From JALZKA01 sp033856515 (GTDB lineage: Bacteria; Actinomycetota; Thermoleophilia; Solirubrobacterales; 70-9), in NCBI GenBank assembly GCA_033856515.1, contig JAWVEY010000004.1:1-64000 (forward strand): DNA of 64,000 bases, given 5' to 3'. Each line of letters starts with the position of its first letter. Position 1 is the first letter of the stretch. Both the position numbers and the translations under genes were made by a program. The notes under the pieces were generated by a model. It was not told the origin of the DNA and did not search any database. It was given only the letters and a program-made list of their open reading frames with translations. Of the stretch, positions 1 to 7,350 are shown piece after piece.

Positions 1-1035
1 CACGGCGAATCCGGTGCCGAAGATGATGGTGTCGACCTCGTGCTCGACGCCGTCGATCGTGCGGATGCCGGAGGGCGTGATCCCGGCGATCCCGTCGGGC
101 ACGACCTCGACGTTGTCGGCCGCCAGCGCCGGGTAGTAGTCGTTCGACATCAGCAGCCGCTTGCAGCCGGGCGAGAAGCTCGGCGTCAGCTTCTCCCGAA
201 GGACCGGGTCGGCCACCGCCTTGGCGAGGTGCGTGCGGCCGAGCTTCTCGATCGGGTTCAGGAACCTCGGGTTCTTGGTCATCCCGTAGGCCGTCAGCTC
301 GCGAGTCCAGTACACGCCGGCCCGCACGGCCCGCTGCAACGCCGGCACCCTGCGGTAGAGGGTGCGCTCCGCCCTCGTGATGGGGCGATCGCGGTGTGGC
401 AGCACCCACGGCGGCGTGCGCTGGAACAGCGTCAGGCGGGCCACGTCGGGCTGGATCTCGGGCACGAACTGGATCGCCGAGGCGCCGGTGCCGATCACGG
501 CAACGTCGCGGCCCTTGAGGTCGTGAGAGTGGTCCCACTCGGCCGAGTGGAACACGCGTCCTTCGAAGTCGGCGATTCCTTCGACGTGTGGAACCTGTGG
601 GCGCGTGAGCTGCCCACACGCTGTCACCAGCACGTCGAACTCGCGGGACTCGCCGCTGTCGCGCGTCACCGTCCAGCGGCCGGACGCCTCGTCAAACGTG
701 GCGCTGGTCACCTCGGTGCCGAGCCGAAGGTGCGGGCGCATGCCGAAGCGGTCGGTGATCTCCTCCATGTACTCCTGGATCTCCGGCTGCGGGGCATAGC
801 GGCGCGACCAGTTGTGGCCCGGCGCGAACGAGAACGAGTAGAGGTGCGACGGGACGTCGCAGGCCGCGCCGGGGTACGTGTTCGCGCGCCAGACGCCGCC
901 GACGGTCGCGCCGCGCTCAAAGATCTCGAAGTCCTCGATGCCCTCCTGGCGCAGGCGGATCCCCATTCCGATCCCGCCGAATCCCGCGCCGACAACGCCG
1001 ACGGAGATGGGGCGGGCCGCGCCGTTGGAGCTCAT
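1..1035 (-). CDS. Flavin-containing (Baeyer-Villiger type) monooxygenase, 3' end outside window
   Basis: Reading the minus strand from the ATG at 1033-1035 gives 345 uninterrupted codons running off the window edge, so the C-terminus is missing. The first FAD Rossmann motif GAGFGG is at residues 16-21, followed by GVWRANTYPGAACD, typical of class B monooxygenases. The Baeyer-Villiger fingerprint FxGxxxHxxxW(P/D) is present as FEGRVFHSAEWD near residue 165, and the NADPH Rossmann motif GTGASA follows near 185. Such enzymes use NADPH and O2 to insert oxygen next to a carbonyl in ketones, cyclic ketones or steroids. The substrate cannot be read from sequence. The gene lies 63 bp downstream of a coiled-coil protein gene and a TetR gene on the same strand, so co-transcription is plausible. 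The family call is firm; the substrate is unknown. Confidence 0.9.
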   Translation of the reverse strand, partial: MSSNGAARPISVGVVGAGFGGIGMGIRLRQEGIEDFEIFERGATVGGVWRANTYPGAACDVPSHLYSFSFAPGHNWSRRYAPQPEIQEYMEEITDRFGMRPHLRLGTEVTSATFDEASGRWTVTRDSGESREFDVLVTACGQLTRPQVPHVEGIADFEGRVFHSAEWDHSHDLKGRDVAVIGTGASAIQFVPEIQPDVARLTLFQRTPPWVLPHRDRPITRAERTLYRRVPALQRAVRAGVYWTRELTAYGMTKNPRFLNPIEKLGRTHLAKAVADPVLREKLTPSFSPGCKRLLMSNDYYPALAADNVEVVPDGIAGITPSGIRTIDGVEHEVDTIIFGTGFAV

Positions 1036-1098
1036 CTCCCCGGAGCGTATCGCCGCCAACGCTGCGCCAACGGCCTGCCAACGGACGAGGTCGAAGCT

Positions 1099-1839
1099 TT
1101 AGGAGAGGCGGGCGAGCTTCTTCTCGGCGCGCTCGACTTTTCGGTCAGCGGCATCGCGTGTGCGCTTGGCCTTCGCGAGCTCGCCCTCGGCCCGGGCCAC
1201 CTCGCGCGCGGCCTCGCGCGCTTCGGCCTTTGCGCCTGAGAGCGCTTCCTTCGCTTCAGCGATGCGCTGGCGCTTCGCCTCCTTCTCCTTCGCGCCCAAG
1301 TCGGCCTTTTCGCTGCTCTCGGACTTCGAAGTTCGCTTTCGGCTCGCCTGGGGTGGCGCGGCCAGGTTGTCGAGCCCCACTGACGCGGCTCGTTCCTCGC
1401 GCTCGACCCGGCCAGATACGAGCTTCTCCGCCAGGTCCGCGTCCACCTGGGCGGCCTGAAGCGTCTCGCGCACCCTGTCGAGCGTCGGGGCGGATGCGCC
1501 GTCGCCAAGGTCGCCCGCTCTGGCAACGAGCTCTTCGAGCAGCTCGCCCTCCTCCCGGGCAAGCTCGCGCATCCGCTTCGCATCCATTTTCCCTGACGTG
1601 GCCTTGCGGAGCTTGTCCGCGAGCCCGAGATAGCGCTTAACCGGCTTCGGATCGTCGAGCGCAAGAGTGTTCACGACGGCCGCCGCCTTCGAGGGCTTTC
1701 GAAGCTCCTTGACCCGCTTTGCCTCGTCCGTCTTGCCCTCGTCCTTGAGCTTTTTCGCGAGGGCGTTGCGGCCCGCGATGAAGGCTGCGGGATCTCCGCT
1801 AAAGATCCCGTCGAGTGTGTTCTCGGTCTTCTTCGTCAA
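1099..1839 (-). CDS. Hypothetical Ala/Lys/Glu-rich coiled-coil protein
   Basis: The 246-residue protein has no domain I recognise. Its first 100 residues, including GIFSGDPAAFIAGRNALAKK, look like a small helical domain. The last 80 residues are almost entirely charged heptads of Ala, Glu, Lys and Arg, which predicts a long coiled coil. There is no signal peptide or membrane segment. I start it at the TTG (1837-1839) because that codon overlaps the TGA of the upstream TetR gene as TTGA, the same coupling style seen elsewhere here. The open frame continues upstream to 1989 but only as the opposite reading of the TetR gene. It probably forms an operon with TetR and the monooxygenase. Function unknown. 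Confidence 0.7.
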   Translation of the reverse strand: MTKKTENTLDGIFSGDPAAFIAGRNALAKKLKDEGKTDEAKRVKELRKPSKAAAVVNTLALDDPKPVKRYLGLADKLRKATSGKMDAKRMRELAREEGELLEELVARAGDLGDGASAPTLDRVRETLQAAQVDADLAEKLVSGRVEREERAASVGLDNLAAPPQASRKRTSKSESSEKADLGAKEKEAKRQRIAEAKEALSGAKAEAREAAREVARAEGELAKAKRTRDAADRKVERAEKKLARLS

Positions 1840-2498
1840 CCAGGGCGAACGGTAGCCAGCGCGCTCTCCACGCATGCCCGGACGACCTGCTCGGCCTCGA
1901 CCCGGAAAAGCTCGGGCAAGCCGGCTTCGGAACGCTTCATACCGACGCGGATTCTGGCGAGGTGCATCGCGCCGAGCATCTGGGTCCACAGCATGTTCGC
2001 GCTGAAGTCCGGGTCCTCAACCTCGAAGACCCCCGTCTCGTTGCCCGCACGGAGTATTCGTGCGACATGGTCGATGGAGTCCAGCATCGCCCGGCCGAGG
2101 CGCAGCCAGATCACCTCCGAGACGACCTCGTTCAGCTCGCGGGCTGGCCGGCGCATGATCGCGAGCGCCGAGTCGAGAAAGGCGGGGTAGCGCTCGCAGA
2201 AGCCGGCGTAGGCGTAGGCCATTCGCTCGAGACGATCGACTGGGTCGTCGCTTGCCGATAACTCCGCCTTGTCGAGCTCGCCAACCAGCTCGCTTAGGTA
2301 GTCGGCGACCGTTGCAACGTAGAGCTCCTCCTTGGAAGAGAACTGCCGGTAGATGAGACCGCGGGCAATTCCGACGGACTTCGCGATCTCATCGATGGGG
2401 GCGTCCTGGACCCCGCGCTCGTCGAACAGCGCCCGTGTTGCCGCGATCAGTTCGCGCTCGCGACTCTGCCTCTGAATTGCGCGTGAAGTTGCTGCCAC
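1836..2498 (-). CDS. TetR-family transcriptional regulator
   Basis: The N-terminal helix-turn-helix is clear: ATRALFDERGVQDAPIDEIAKSVGIARGLIYRQFSSKEELY, the TetR pattern ending in the (Y/F)-x-F-x-(S/N)-K-E-x-L recognition region. The all-helical C-terminal ligand domain follows, giving about 220 residues. The frame stays open to 2558, but a start there would lie inside the promoter dyad of the divergent desaturase operon. I chose the GTG at 2496-2498, about 16 codons before the first helix. The gene is divergent from the ferredoxin reductase/desaturase pair, which it is well placed to control, much as DesT does for desaturase genes in Pseudomonas. It also leads its own operon with the coiled-coil protein and monooxygenase. 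Ligand unknown; an acyl-CoA or fatty acid is an inference. Confidence 0.85.
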   Translation of the reverse strand: MAATSRAIQRQSRERELIAATRALFDERGVQDAPIDEIAKSVGIARGLIYRQFSSKEELYVATVADYLSELVGELDKAELSASDDPVDRLERMAYAYAGFCERYPAFLDSALAIMRRPARELNEVVSEVIWLRLGRAMLDSIDHVARILRAGNETGVFEVEDPDFSANMLWTQMLGAMHLARIRVGMKRSEAGLPELFRVEAEQVVRACVESALATVRPG

Positions 2499-2527
2499 CG
2501 GGGTAACGATAGACCAATCTATGTCTG

Positions 2528-2571
2528 GTGAGAACACTCGGTTGACACTCGTTCTCACAATGGGCTAAGTT
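2528..2571 (+). promoter_or_regulatory. Promoter with overlapping dyad operator for the desaturase operon
   Basis: A -35 box TTGACA (2542-2547) and -10 TAAGTT (2566-2571) are 18 bp apart, just upstream of the ATG at 2581. The -35 lies in the spacer of a perfect inverted repeat, GTGAGAAC (2528-2535) and GTTCTCAC (2551-2558). The ACACTCG heptamer also occurs twice, on either side of GTTG. A second small dyad, ATAGA-N4-TCTAT, lies at 2509-2522 on the TetR side. This is a typical arrangement for a TetR repressor blocking RNA polymerase in a divergent promoter. Confidence 0.6.
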
Positions 2572-2580
2572 CTTGCACTC

Positions 2581-3681
2581 ATGGCAGAAGTAGGAGCAGA
2601 GCCTCGTGTCCCCGCGTTGCGCAAGCGCGCGCTCGGGGCCATGCGTGGCTTGTTCACGCCGCTCCTGCCCGACGACTACCTCGAGCTCATCAACCCTCTG
2701 TGGTCGACCCGCGAGCTGCGCGGGCGGATCGAGCGCATCAAGCGCGAGAACGACACCGCGGTGACGATCCTCATACGCCCCGGTTTCGAATGGGAGGGCC
2801 ACAAGCCAGGCCAGTACCTGCGGGTGGGCGTAGTCGTCGACGGCGTCCACCACTGGCGCGCCTACTCGCTTACGTCTGACCCCGACCGCCCTGACGGCTG
2901 GATCTCGATCACGCCAAAGACCGTCGAGGAAGGCGTCGTCTCGCCGTTCTTCAATCAGAACGCGCGGCCCGGCGACATCGTCCGCCTCGGCGGCGTCGAG
3001 GGCACGTTCGTCCTTCCCGAGCCCACGCCCGAGAAGCTTCTGTTCATCTCGGCCGGCTCCGGCATCACGCCGATCATGAGCATGCTGCGCCATCTGGATG
3101 CGGCCGACGAGGTCGGCGACGTCCACCACATTCACTCGGCGCGGCGCGAGGACGGCGTGATCTTCGGCGACACGCTGGAGAAGATCGACTCCGAGAACGA
3201 GGGCTTCCAGCTTCATCGCCAGACCACCGGCGAAGACGGGCGTATCGGTCCGAAGGACCTCGACGACCTCTGTCCGGATTGGCGCGAGCGCGAGACGTTC
3301 CTCTCAGGTCCCGGCGAGATGATCGACGCCTTCGCGGACCATTTCGAAGCGGATCCCGACGCTGATCCCGACAAGCTCCACCTCGAGCGCTTCCAGCCGA
3401 AGGGCGGCGGTTCCGAGGAGGGCAAGGGCGGCACGGTGACCTTCCTCAAGTCGGACACGGAGACGGAATGCGAAGGCAGCCAGCCGATCCTCGAGGCCGG
3501 CGAAGAGGCCGGGTTGGAGCTGGAGCACGGCTGTCGCATGGGCATCTGCCACACCTGTGTCGGAAAGCTGAAGTCGGGCGAGGTCCGCGACATGCGGACC
3601 GGTGAGTTGACAGGCAAGAACGGCGAAATGGTGCGCATCTGCATCAACACCGCCGAAGGCGACGTTGAGATCGAACTATGA
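2581..3681 (+). CDS. Ferredoxin-NADP reductase-type oxidoreductase with C-terminal 2Fe-2S domain (desaturase electron donor)
   Basis: The 366-residue protein has three parts. A flavin domain carries the RAYSLTSDPD motif near residue 96. An NAD(P)-binding domain has LLFISAGSGITPIMSML near residues 155-171. A plant-type ferredoxin domain has cysteines 318, 323, 326 and 354 in a CX4CX2CX27C pattern. It passes electrons from NAD(P)H through FAD to 2Fe-2S. The layout and the adjacent desaturase match mycobacterial Rv3230c, the reductase partner of DesA3. It starts at the ATG 10 bp after the -10 box, so its leader is very short. Ten bases and an AAAGGAA ribosome-binding site separate it from the desaturase, so co-expression is nearly certain. 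Confidence 0.93.
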   Translation: MAEVGAEPRVPALRKRALGAMRGLFTPLLPDDYLELINPLWSTRELRGRIERIKRENDTAVTILIRPGFEWEGHKPGQYLRVGVVVDGVHHWRAYSLTSDPDRPDGWISITPKTVEEGVVSPFFNQNARPGDIVRLGGVEGTFVLPEPTPEKLLFISAGSGITPIMSMLRHLDAADEVGDVHHIHSARREDGVIFGDTLEKIDSENEGFQLHRQTTGEDGRIGPKDLDDLCPDWRERETFLSGPGEMIDAFADHFEADPDADPDKLHLERFQPKGGGSEEGKGGTVTFLKSDTETECEGSQPILEAGEEAGLELEHGCRMGICHTCVGKLKSGEVRDMRTGELTGKNGEMVRICINTAEGDVEIEL

Positions 3682-3691
3682 AAGGAACCGC

Positions 3692-5050
3692 ATGACACCC
3701 GCAACCGCAACCGAAGGACGGATCGACAGCCCCCTCGCCCACCTCAGCGAGGAGCAGATCAAGGAGCTCGCGAAGGAGTTCGACGCGATCCACGACGACG
3801 TCTACTCAGACCTCGGCGAGCACGACCGCCGCTATATCACCGCCATGATCGAGTTTCACCGGCGCCTCGCCGTGATGTCGCGCGTCGCCTTGCTTGCGGC
3901 CGACTTCAAGCCCGCGTGGGTGTTCGGAACGGTCACCAACTCGACGGCGAAGATCCTCGAGAACATGGAGATCGGCCACAACGTCATGCACGGCCAGTGG
4001 GACTGGATGAACGATCCCCAGATCCACTCGTCCACGTGGGACTGGGACACGGCGTCGACCGCCGAGGCGTGGAAGCACTCCCACAACTACATCCACCACA
4101 CCTTCACGAACATCCGCGGCAAGGACAAGGACCTCGGCTACGAGATCATGCGGATCGACCCAAACCAGAAGTGGCATCCGGTCTACCTCTTCCAGCCGTT
4201 GTACAACCTGTTGCTCATGGCGCTCTTCGAGTGGGGCGTCGCGTTCCACGACATGGACCTCGAGGCCGTCCGCTCGGGAGAGAAGGACAAGACGGAGGTC
4301 GTCAAGGACCTAAAGGGAATCGGGGTCAAGGCCCGCAATCAGATCGTCAAGGACTACGTCGGCTGGCCGGCGATCTCGGCGCTCGCCGCCGGCGCCGCTG
4401 ACTTCGTCGTTCGCCGCGACAAGGACGAGGCGCTCAAGCGAGCCCGCGACACTTTCAAGAAGGCTGCGACGGCGAATGCCACGGCGAACGTCGTCCGAAA
4501 CCTCTGGTCGCACGCGATCATCTTCTGCGGCCACTTCCCGGATCAGACCTACACGTTCAGCCAGGAGGAGACCGAGGACGAGAGCCGCGGCGCCTGGTAC
4601 GTGCGCCAATTGACAGGAGCGGCGAACATCGAGGGCGGCCCGTTCTTTCACGTGATGTCGGGCAATCTCGGCTATCAGGTGGAGCACCACCTGTTCCCCG
4701 ACATGCCGTCGAGCCGGTACGCGCAGATCGCGCCGCGGGTCAAGGACATCTGCGAGCGGTACGAGCTGCCGTACAACACGGGGCCGTTCTTCCAGCAGTG
4801 GGGCATGGTGAACCGCACGATCGTCAGACTCGCCTTCCCGGGCGGCACGGCTCGTCCCAAGCCCGGGCCCTATAGAGGCGAAGAGGACGCCTCACATCCG
4901 AGTGCGAACGGGGCGAGCCGGAACGGCGCAAGTGCCAAAGGAGATGGCAAAGTACGCGACCGTGTGCCGGCTCCACAGGGCGCTTCAGAGGCCGGGCCTG
5001 AGCAACCCGAGGATGGGGTCAAGGTCGACCCTCCCGAGCGCACGGACTGA
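3692..5050 (+). CDS. Membrane fatty-acyl desaturase (DesA3-like)
   Basis: This di-iron membrane desaturase has all three histidine boxes. Box 1 is HNVMH (residues 96-100), box 2 is HSHNYIHH (129-136), and box 3 is QVEHH near 330-333. Gln in box 3 also occurs in DesA3-type and front-end desaturases. It introduces a cis double bond into acyl-CoA or lipid-bound acyl chains using electrons from the neighbouring reductase. Hydrophobic stretches flank the boxes. I chose the ATG at 3692 because AAAGGAA sits 5 bp upstream; an in-frame ATG at 3665 lies inside the reductase gene. The last 60 residues are a low-complexity Ser/Gly/Pro/Glu tail with no known role. Regiospecificity (delta-9 is likeliest) is inferred from the mycobacterial pairing. 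Confidence 0.9.
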   Translation: MTPATATEGRIDSPLAHLSEEQIKELAKEFDAIHDDVYSDLGEHDRRYITAMIEFHRRLAVMSRVALLAADFKPAWVFGTVTNSTAKILENMEIGHNVMHGQWDWMNDPQIHSSTWDWDTASTAEAWKHSHNYIHHTFTNIRGKDKDLGYEIMRIDPNQKWHPVYLFQPLYNLLLMALFEWGVAFHDMDLEAVRSGEKDKTEVVKDLKGIGVKARNQIVKDYVGWPAISALAAGAADFVVRRDKDEALKRARDTFKKAATANATANVVRNLWSHAIIFCGHFPDQTYTFSQEETEDESRGAWYVRQLTGAANIEGGPFFHVMSGNLGYQVEHHLFPDMPSSRYAQIAPRVKDICERYELPYNTGPFFQQWGMVNRTIVRLAFPGGTARPKPGPYRGEEDASHPSANGASRNGASAKGDGKVRDRVPAPQGASEAGPEQPEDGVKVDPPERTD

Positions 5051-5051
5051 A

Positions 5052-5092
5052 CCCAAACTTTAGGAATTCGCTTTGGGCTAAACAAATAGCCC
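5052..5092 (+). promoter_or_regulatory. Overlapping alternative stem-loops between the desaturase and histidine kinase
   Basis: CCCAAA (5052-5057) can pair with TTTGGG (5072-5077), and GGGCTA (5075-5080) can pair with TAGCCC (5087-5092). The two stems share GGG, so only one can form at a time. The second stem is followed by ATAA but no clear U tract. It may simply terminate the desaturase transcript, or act as a switchable leader for the kinase. I see no known riboswitch consensus in the rest of the 117-bp gap. Confidence 0.35.
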
Positions 5093-5167
5093 ATAACGGC
5101 CGATGAGGAAGGGAAGCTTCAGGCACGGACTTACGCACCGAGCCACAATCCGGAGGGAGAACCGAAA

Positions 5168-6892
5168 ATGACACCCAGACGAACGGTGGTTTTCGCTGTC
5201 ATGGCAGGGCTCATCGTCGCCGCGCTGGTCGTTTTCGGCCTCCAGCTTCGCAGCTCGCAAAACACGTCCCACGACGACCTCGAAGAGCGCTTCGCGGATG
5301 CCGCCGCCAACAACGCGGCGCTGACGCAAGCGCTGTTCGGAAGCTCCGCCGGCACAACGGGGAATGAGCTCACTAAGTCGTTCGGGGGCGAAGAGGTCTC
5401 CCAGGAAGCCCTCGACAAGAGGGTCGAGGAAGGCAACTCCACCTACGGGATGATCGTGGGCGAGAACGGTGAGATCTTCGCGTCGTCAGGCAAGCTGCCC
5501 GAGGGCACCGAGGAACGGATCGCCGAGCTGCCCCCACACGTCACCAGCGCTCTCGGCGAGCAGAGCTTCGGCCTGTCGGACGCGATCGAGACCGCGGATG
5601 GCGTTCAGGCCTTCGAGTACTCGAACGGCTTCGAGGCCGAAGACGGAAGCCGCCGCGCGCTGGTCACCGTGATCGACCCCCTGATTCTCACCAGCTTTCT
5701 CGGGTCCTACCTGAATGAGACGCGGCGCCTGGACGGCGGCGAGTCCTACATCACCGACAGCGGAGGCGTGATCGTCGCCGCGACGCAGGACGCCGAGCGG
5801 CCGGTGCCGTCCCAGATTGTCGGCAGCGAGCTGAGCGAGGGATCAGGCGAGTACGCGAGTGATCGCCACTTCGCGACCGCACCGATCGAGGGCACGAGCT
5901 GGTTCGTGATCTCCACTGCCCCGAACAAAGAGCTCTTCTCGGCCGTGAGCGGATCGAACCAGTGGATCCCGTGGCTCATCTTCCTGTTCTTCGCGGGCGC
6001 CGCGGTCGTCGCATTCGCCATGTCCCTGCGTGCGGTCTCTGACGCGGAACGTCTCAAAGTCGCAAACGATCGGTTGGAGGACTCGAACGAGGAGCTCGAG
6101 CACCGGGCACGCGAGCTCCAGCGCTCGAACGAGGAGCTCGAGCAGTTCGCGTCGATCGCATCGCACGACCTCTCCGAGCCCCTGCGCAAGGTGCAGATGT
6201 TCTCGAAGCAGCTCCAGGCCTCCGAGGCCGATGGCATGTCCGAGAAGGGCGCGGACTACGTCGAGCGGATGATCGAGGCGGGCGAGCGGATGCAACATCT
6301 GATCGAGGACCTCCTCGAGTTCTCCCGCGTGACGACGCGCGGGCGCCCGTTCGTCCCGGTCGATCTCGGCGATGCCTTCCGCGATGCCGTTTCCGACCTC
6401 GAGGTCCCCAGGACCGAGGCCGGGGCGGACGTGGAGATCGGCAAGCTCCCGACGGTCGAGGCCGATCCGCTGCAGATCCGCCAGCTGGCCCAGAACCTGA
6501 TGTCGAACGCGATCAAGTTCCGCAAGGAGGGCGTCCCGCCCGTGGTCCGTGTGAGCGGCGAGGTTCACTCGGGCAAGGCGCGCATCGAGATCGCGGACAA
6601 CGGGATCGGCTTCGACCCGCGCTACGCGATGCGGATCTTCCGCGTCTTCGAGCGCCTCCATGGACGCAGCTCCTACCCGGGCACGGGCATCGGCCTTGCG
6701 CTTTGCCGCAAGATCGCGGAGCGCCACGGAGGCGGCATCATCGCCGAGAGCACGCTCGGAGAAGGCGCTACCTTCACGGTCACGCTGCCGGTCCGCCAGT
6801 TCCGGGGGCCGCGCACCAACGGCTCCGGCCCAGAGGCCGGCGCGCACGACGAGATCGAGGAAAGGCAGGAAGCCGCCGGTGCCATCAACTAA
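5168..6892 (+). CDS. Membrane sensor histidine kinase
   Basis: The 574-residue kinase has a transmembrane helix at about residues 8-27, an extracytoplasmic sensor of about 235 residues, and a second helix at about 265-286. The sensor resembles a Cache-type domain, with GMIVGENGEIFASSG and GGESYITDSGGVIVAAT. A heptad coiled coil (NDRLEDSNEELEHRARE) leads into the phosphoacceptor box HDLSEPLRK with His333. The ATPase domain has the N box (LMSNAIKF), G1 (DNGIGFD) and G2 (GTGIGLALCRK). This HisKA subtype is typical of phytochrome-like kinases that pair with Rcp1-like receivers, and such a receiver follows directly. A GGAGG ribosome-binding site lies at 5152-5156. The C-terminal 25 residues are a Gly/Ala/Glu tail. 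The signal sensed is unknown. Confidence 0.92.
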   Translation: MTPRRTVVFAVMAGLIVAALVVFGLQLRSSQNTSHDDLEERFADAAANNAALTQALFGSSAGTTGNELTKSFGGEEVSQEALDKRVEEGNSTYGMIVGENGEIFASSGKLPEGTEERIAELPPHVTSALGEQSFGLSDAIETADGVQAFEYSNGFEAEDGSRRALVTVIDPLILTSFLGSYLNETRRLDGGESYITDSGGVIVAATQDAERPVPSQIVGSELSEGSGEYASDRHFATAPIEGTSWFVISTAPNKELFSAVSGSNQWIPWLIFLFFAGAAVVAFAMSLRAVSDAERLKVANDRLEDSNEELEHRARELQRSNEELEQFASIASHDLSEPLRKVQMFSKQLQASEADGMSEKGADYVERMIEAGERMQHLIEDLLEFSRVTTRGRPFVPVDLGDAFRDAVSDLEVPRTEAGADVEIGKLPTVEADPLQIRQLAQNLMSNAIKFRKEGVPPVVRVSGEVHSGKARIEIADNGIGFDPRYAMRIFRVFERLHGRSSYPGTGIGLALCRKIAERHGGGIIAESTLGEGATFTVTLPVRQFRGPRTNGSGPEAGAHDEIEERQEAAGAIN

Positions 6893-6905
6893 CGGCCACC
6901 AGACG

Positions 6906-7346
6906 ATGACGATCCTCATGGCGGAGGACGACCCGGACGACCGCGTTCTCACCCGCGAGGCGATGGAGTCCGCGCACGTCGCCAACGACCTGCGCTTCGT
7001 GAACGACGGGCAGTACCTGATGGATTATCTGCGTCGGGAGGGCGATTACGCGAATGTCTCGGAAGCTGACGCCCCCATGCCCGGAATCATCCTGCTCGAC
7101 CTGAACATGCCACGGATGGACGGGCGCGAGGCGCTCGCCGAGATCAAGTCTGATCCTGAGCTCCGCATGATCCCCGTGGTCGTCCTGACCACGTCCAAGG
7201 CCGAGGAGGACATCGTCAAGACGTATGACCTCGGCGTGAACTCGTTCATCACGAAGCCCGTCACGTTCACGGCGCTCGTGGAAGTCATGCGGACCTGGTC
7301 GCGCTACTGGTTCGAGATCGTCGATCTTCCGGGCGGAAGGCAGTAG
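6906..7346 (+). CDS. Stand-alone receiver-domain response regulator (Rcp1/CheY-like)
   Basis: This single REC domain of 146 residues has the acidic pocket AEDDPDD (residues 6-12), phosphoacceptor Asp65 in ILLDLNMPRMDG, switch Thr in VVLTTSKAEED, and Lys in FITKPV. There is no output domain, so it probably acts as a phosphorelay shuttle or by protein contact. The family is the one found beside bacteriophytochrome-type kinases. I start it at the ATG (6906). A GTG about 27 bases upstream, inside the kinase stop region, would give a coupled start and a nine-residue longer protein. Four bases separate it from the downstream GGDEF-EAL gene, so kinase, receiver and c-di-GMP enzyme form one operon. 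Confidence 0.9.
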   Translation: MTILMAEDDPDDRVLTREAMESAHVANDLRFVNDGQYLMDYLRREGDYANVSEADAPMPGIILLDLNMPRMDGREALAEIKSDPELRMIPVVVLTTSKAEEDIVKTYDLGVNSFITKPVTFTALVEVMRTWSRYWFEIVDLPGGRQ

Positions 7347-7350
7347 CCCC

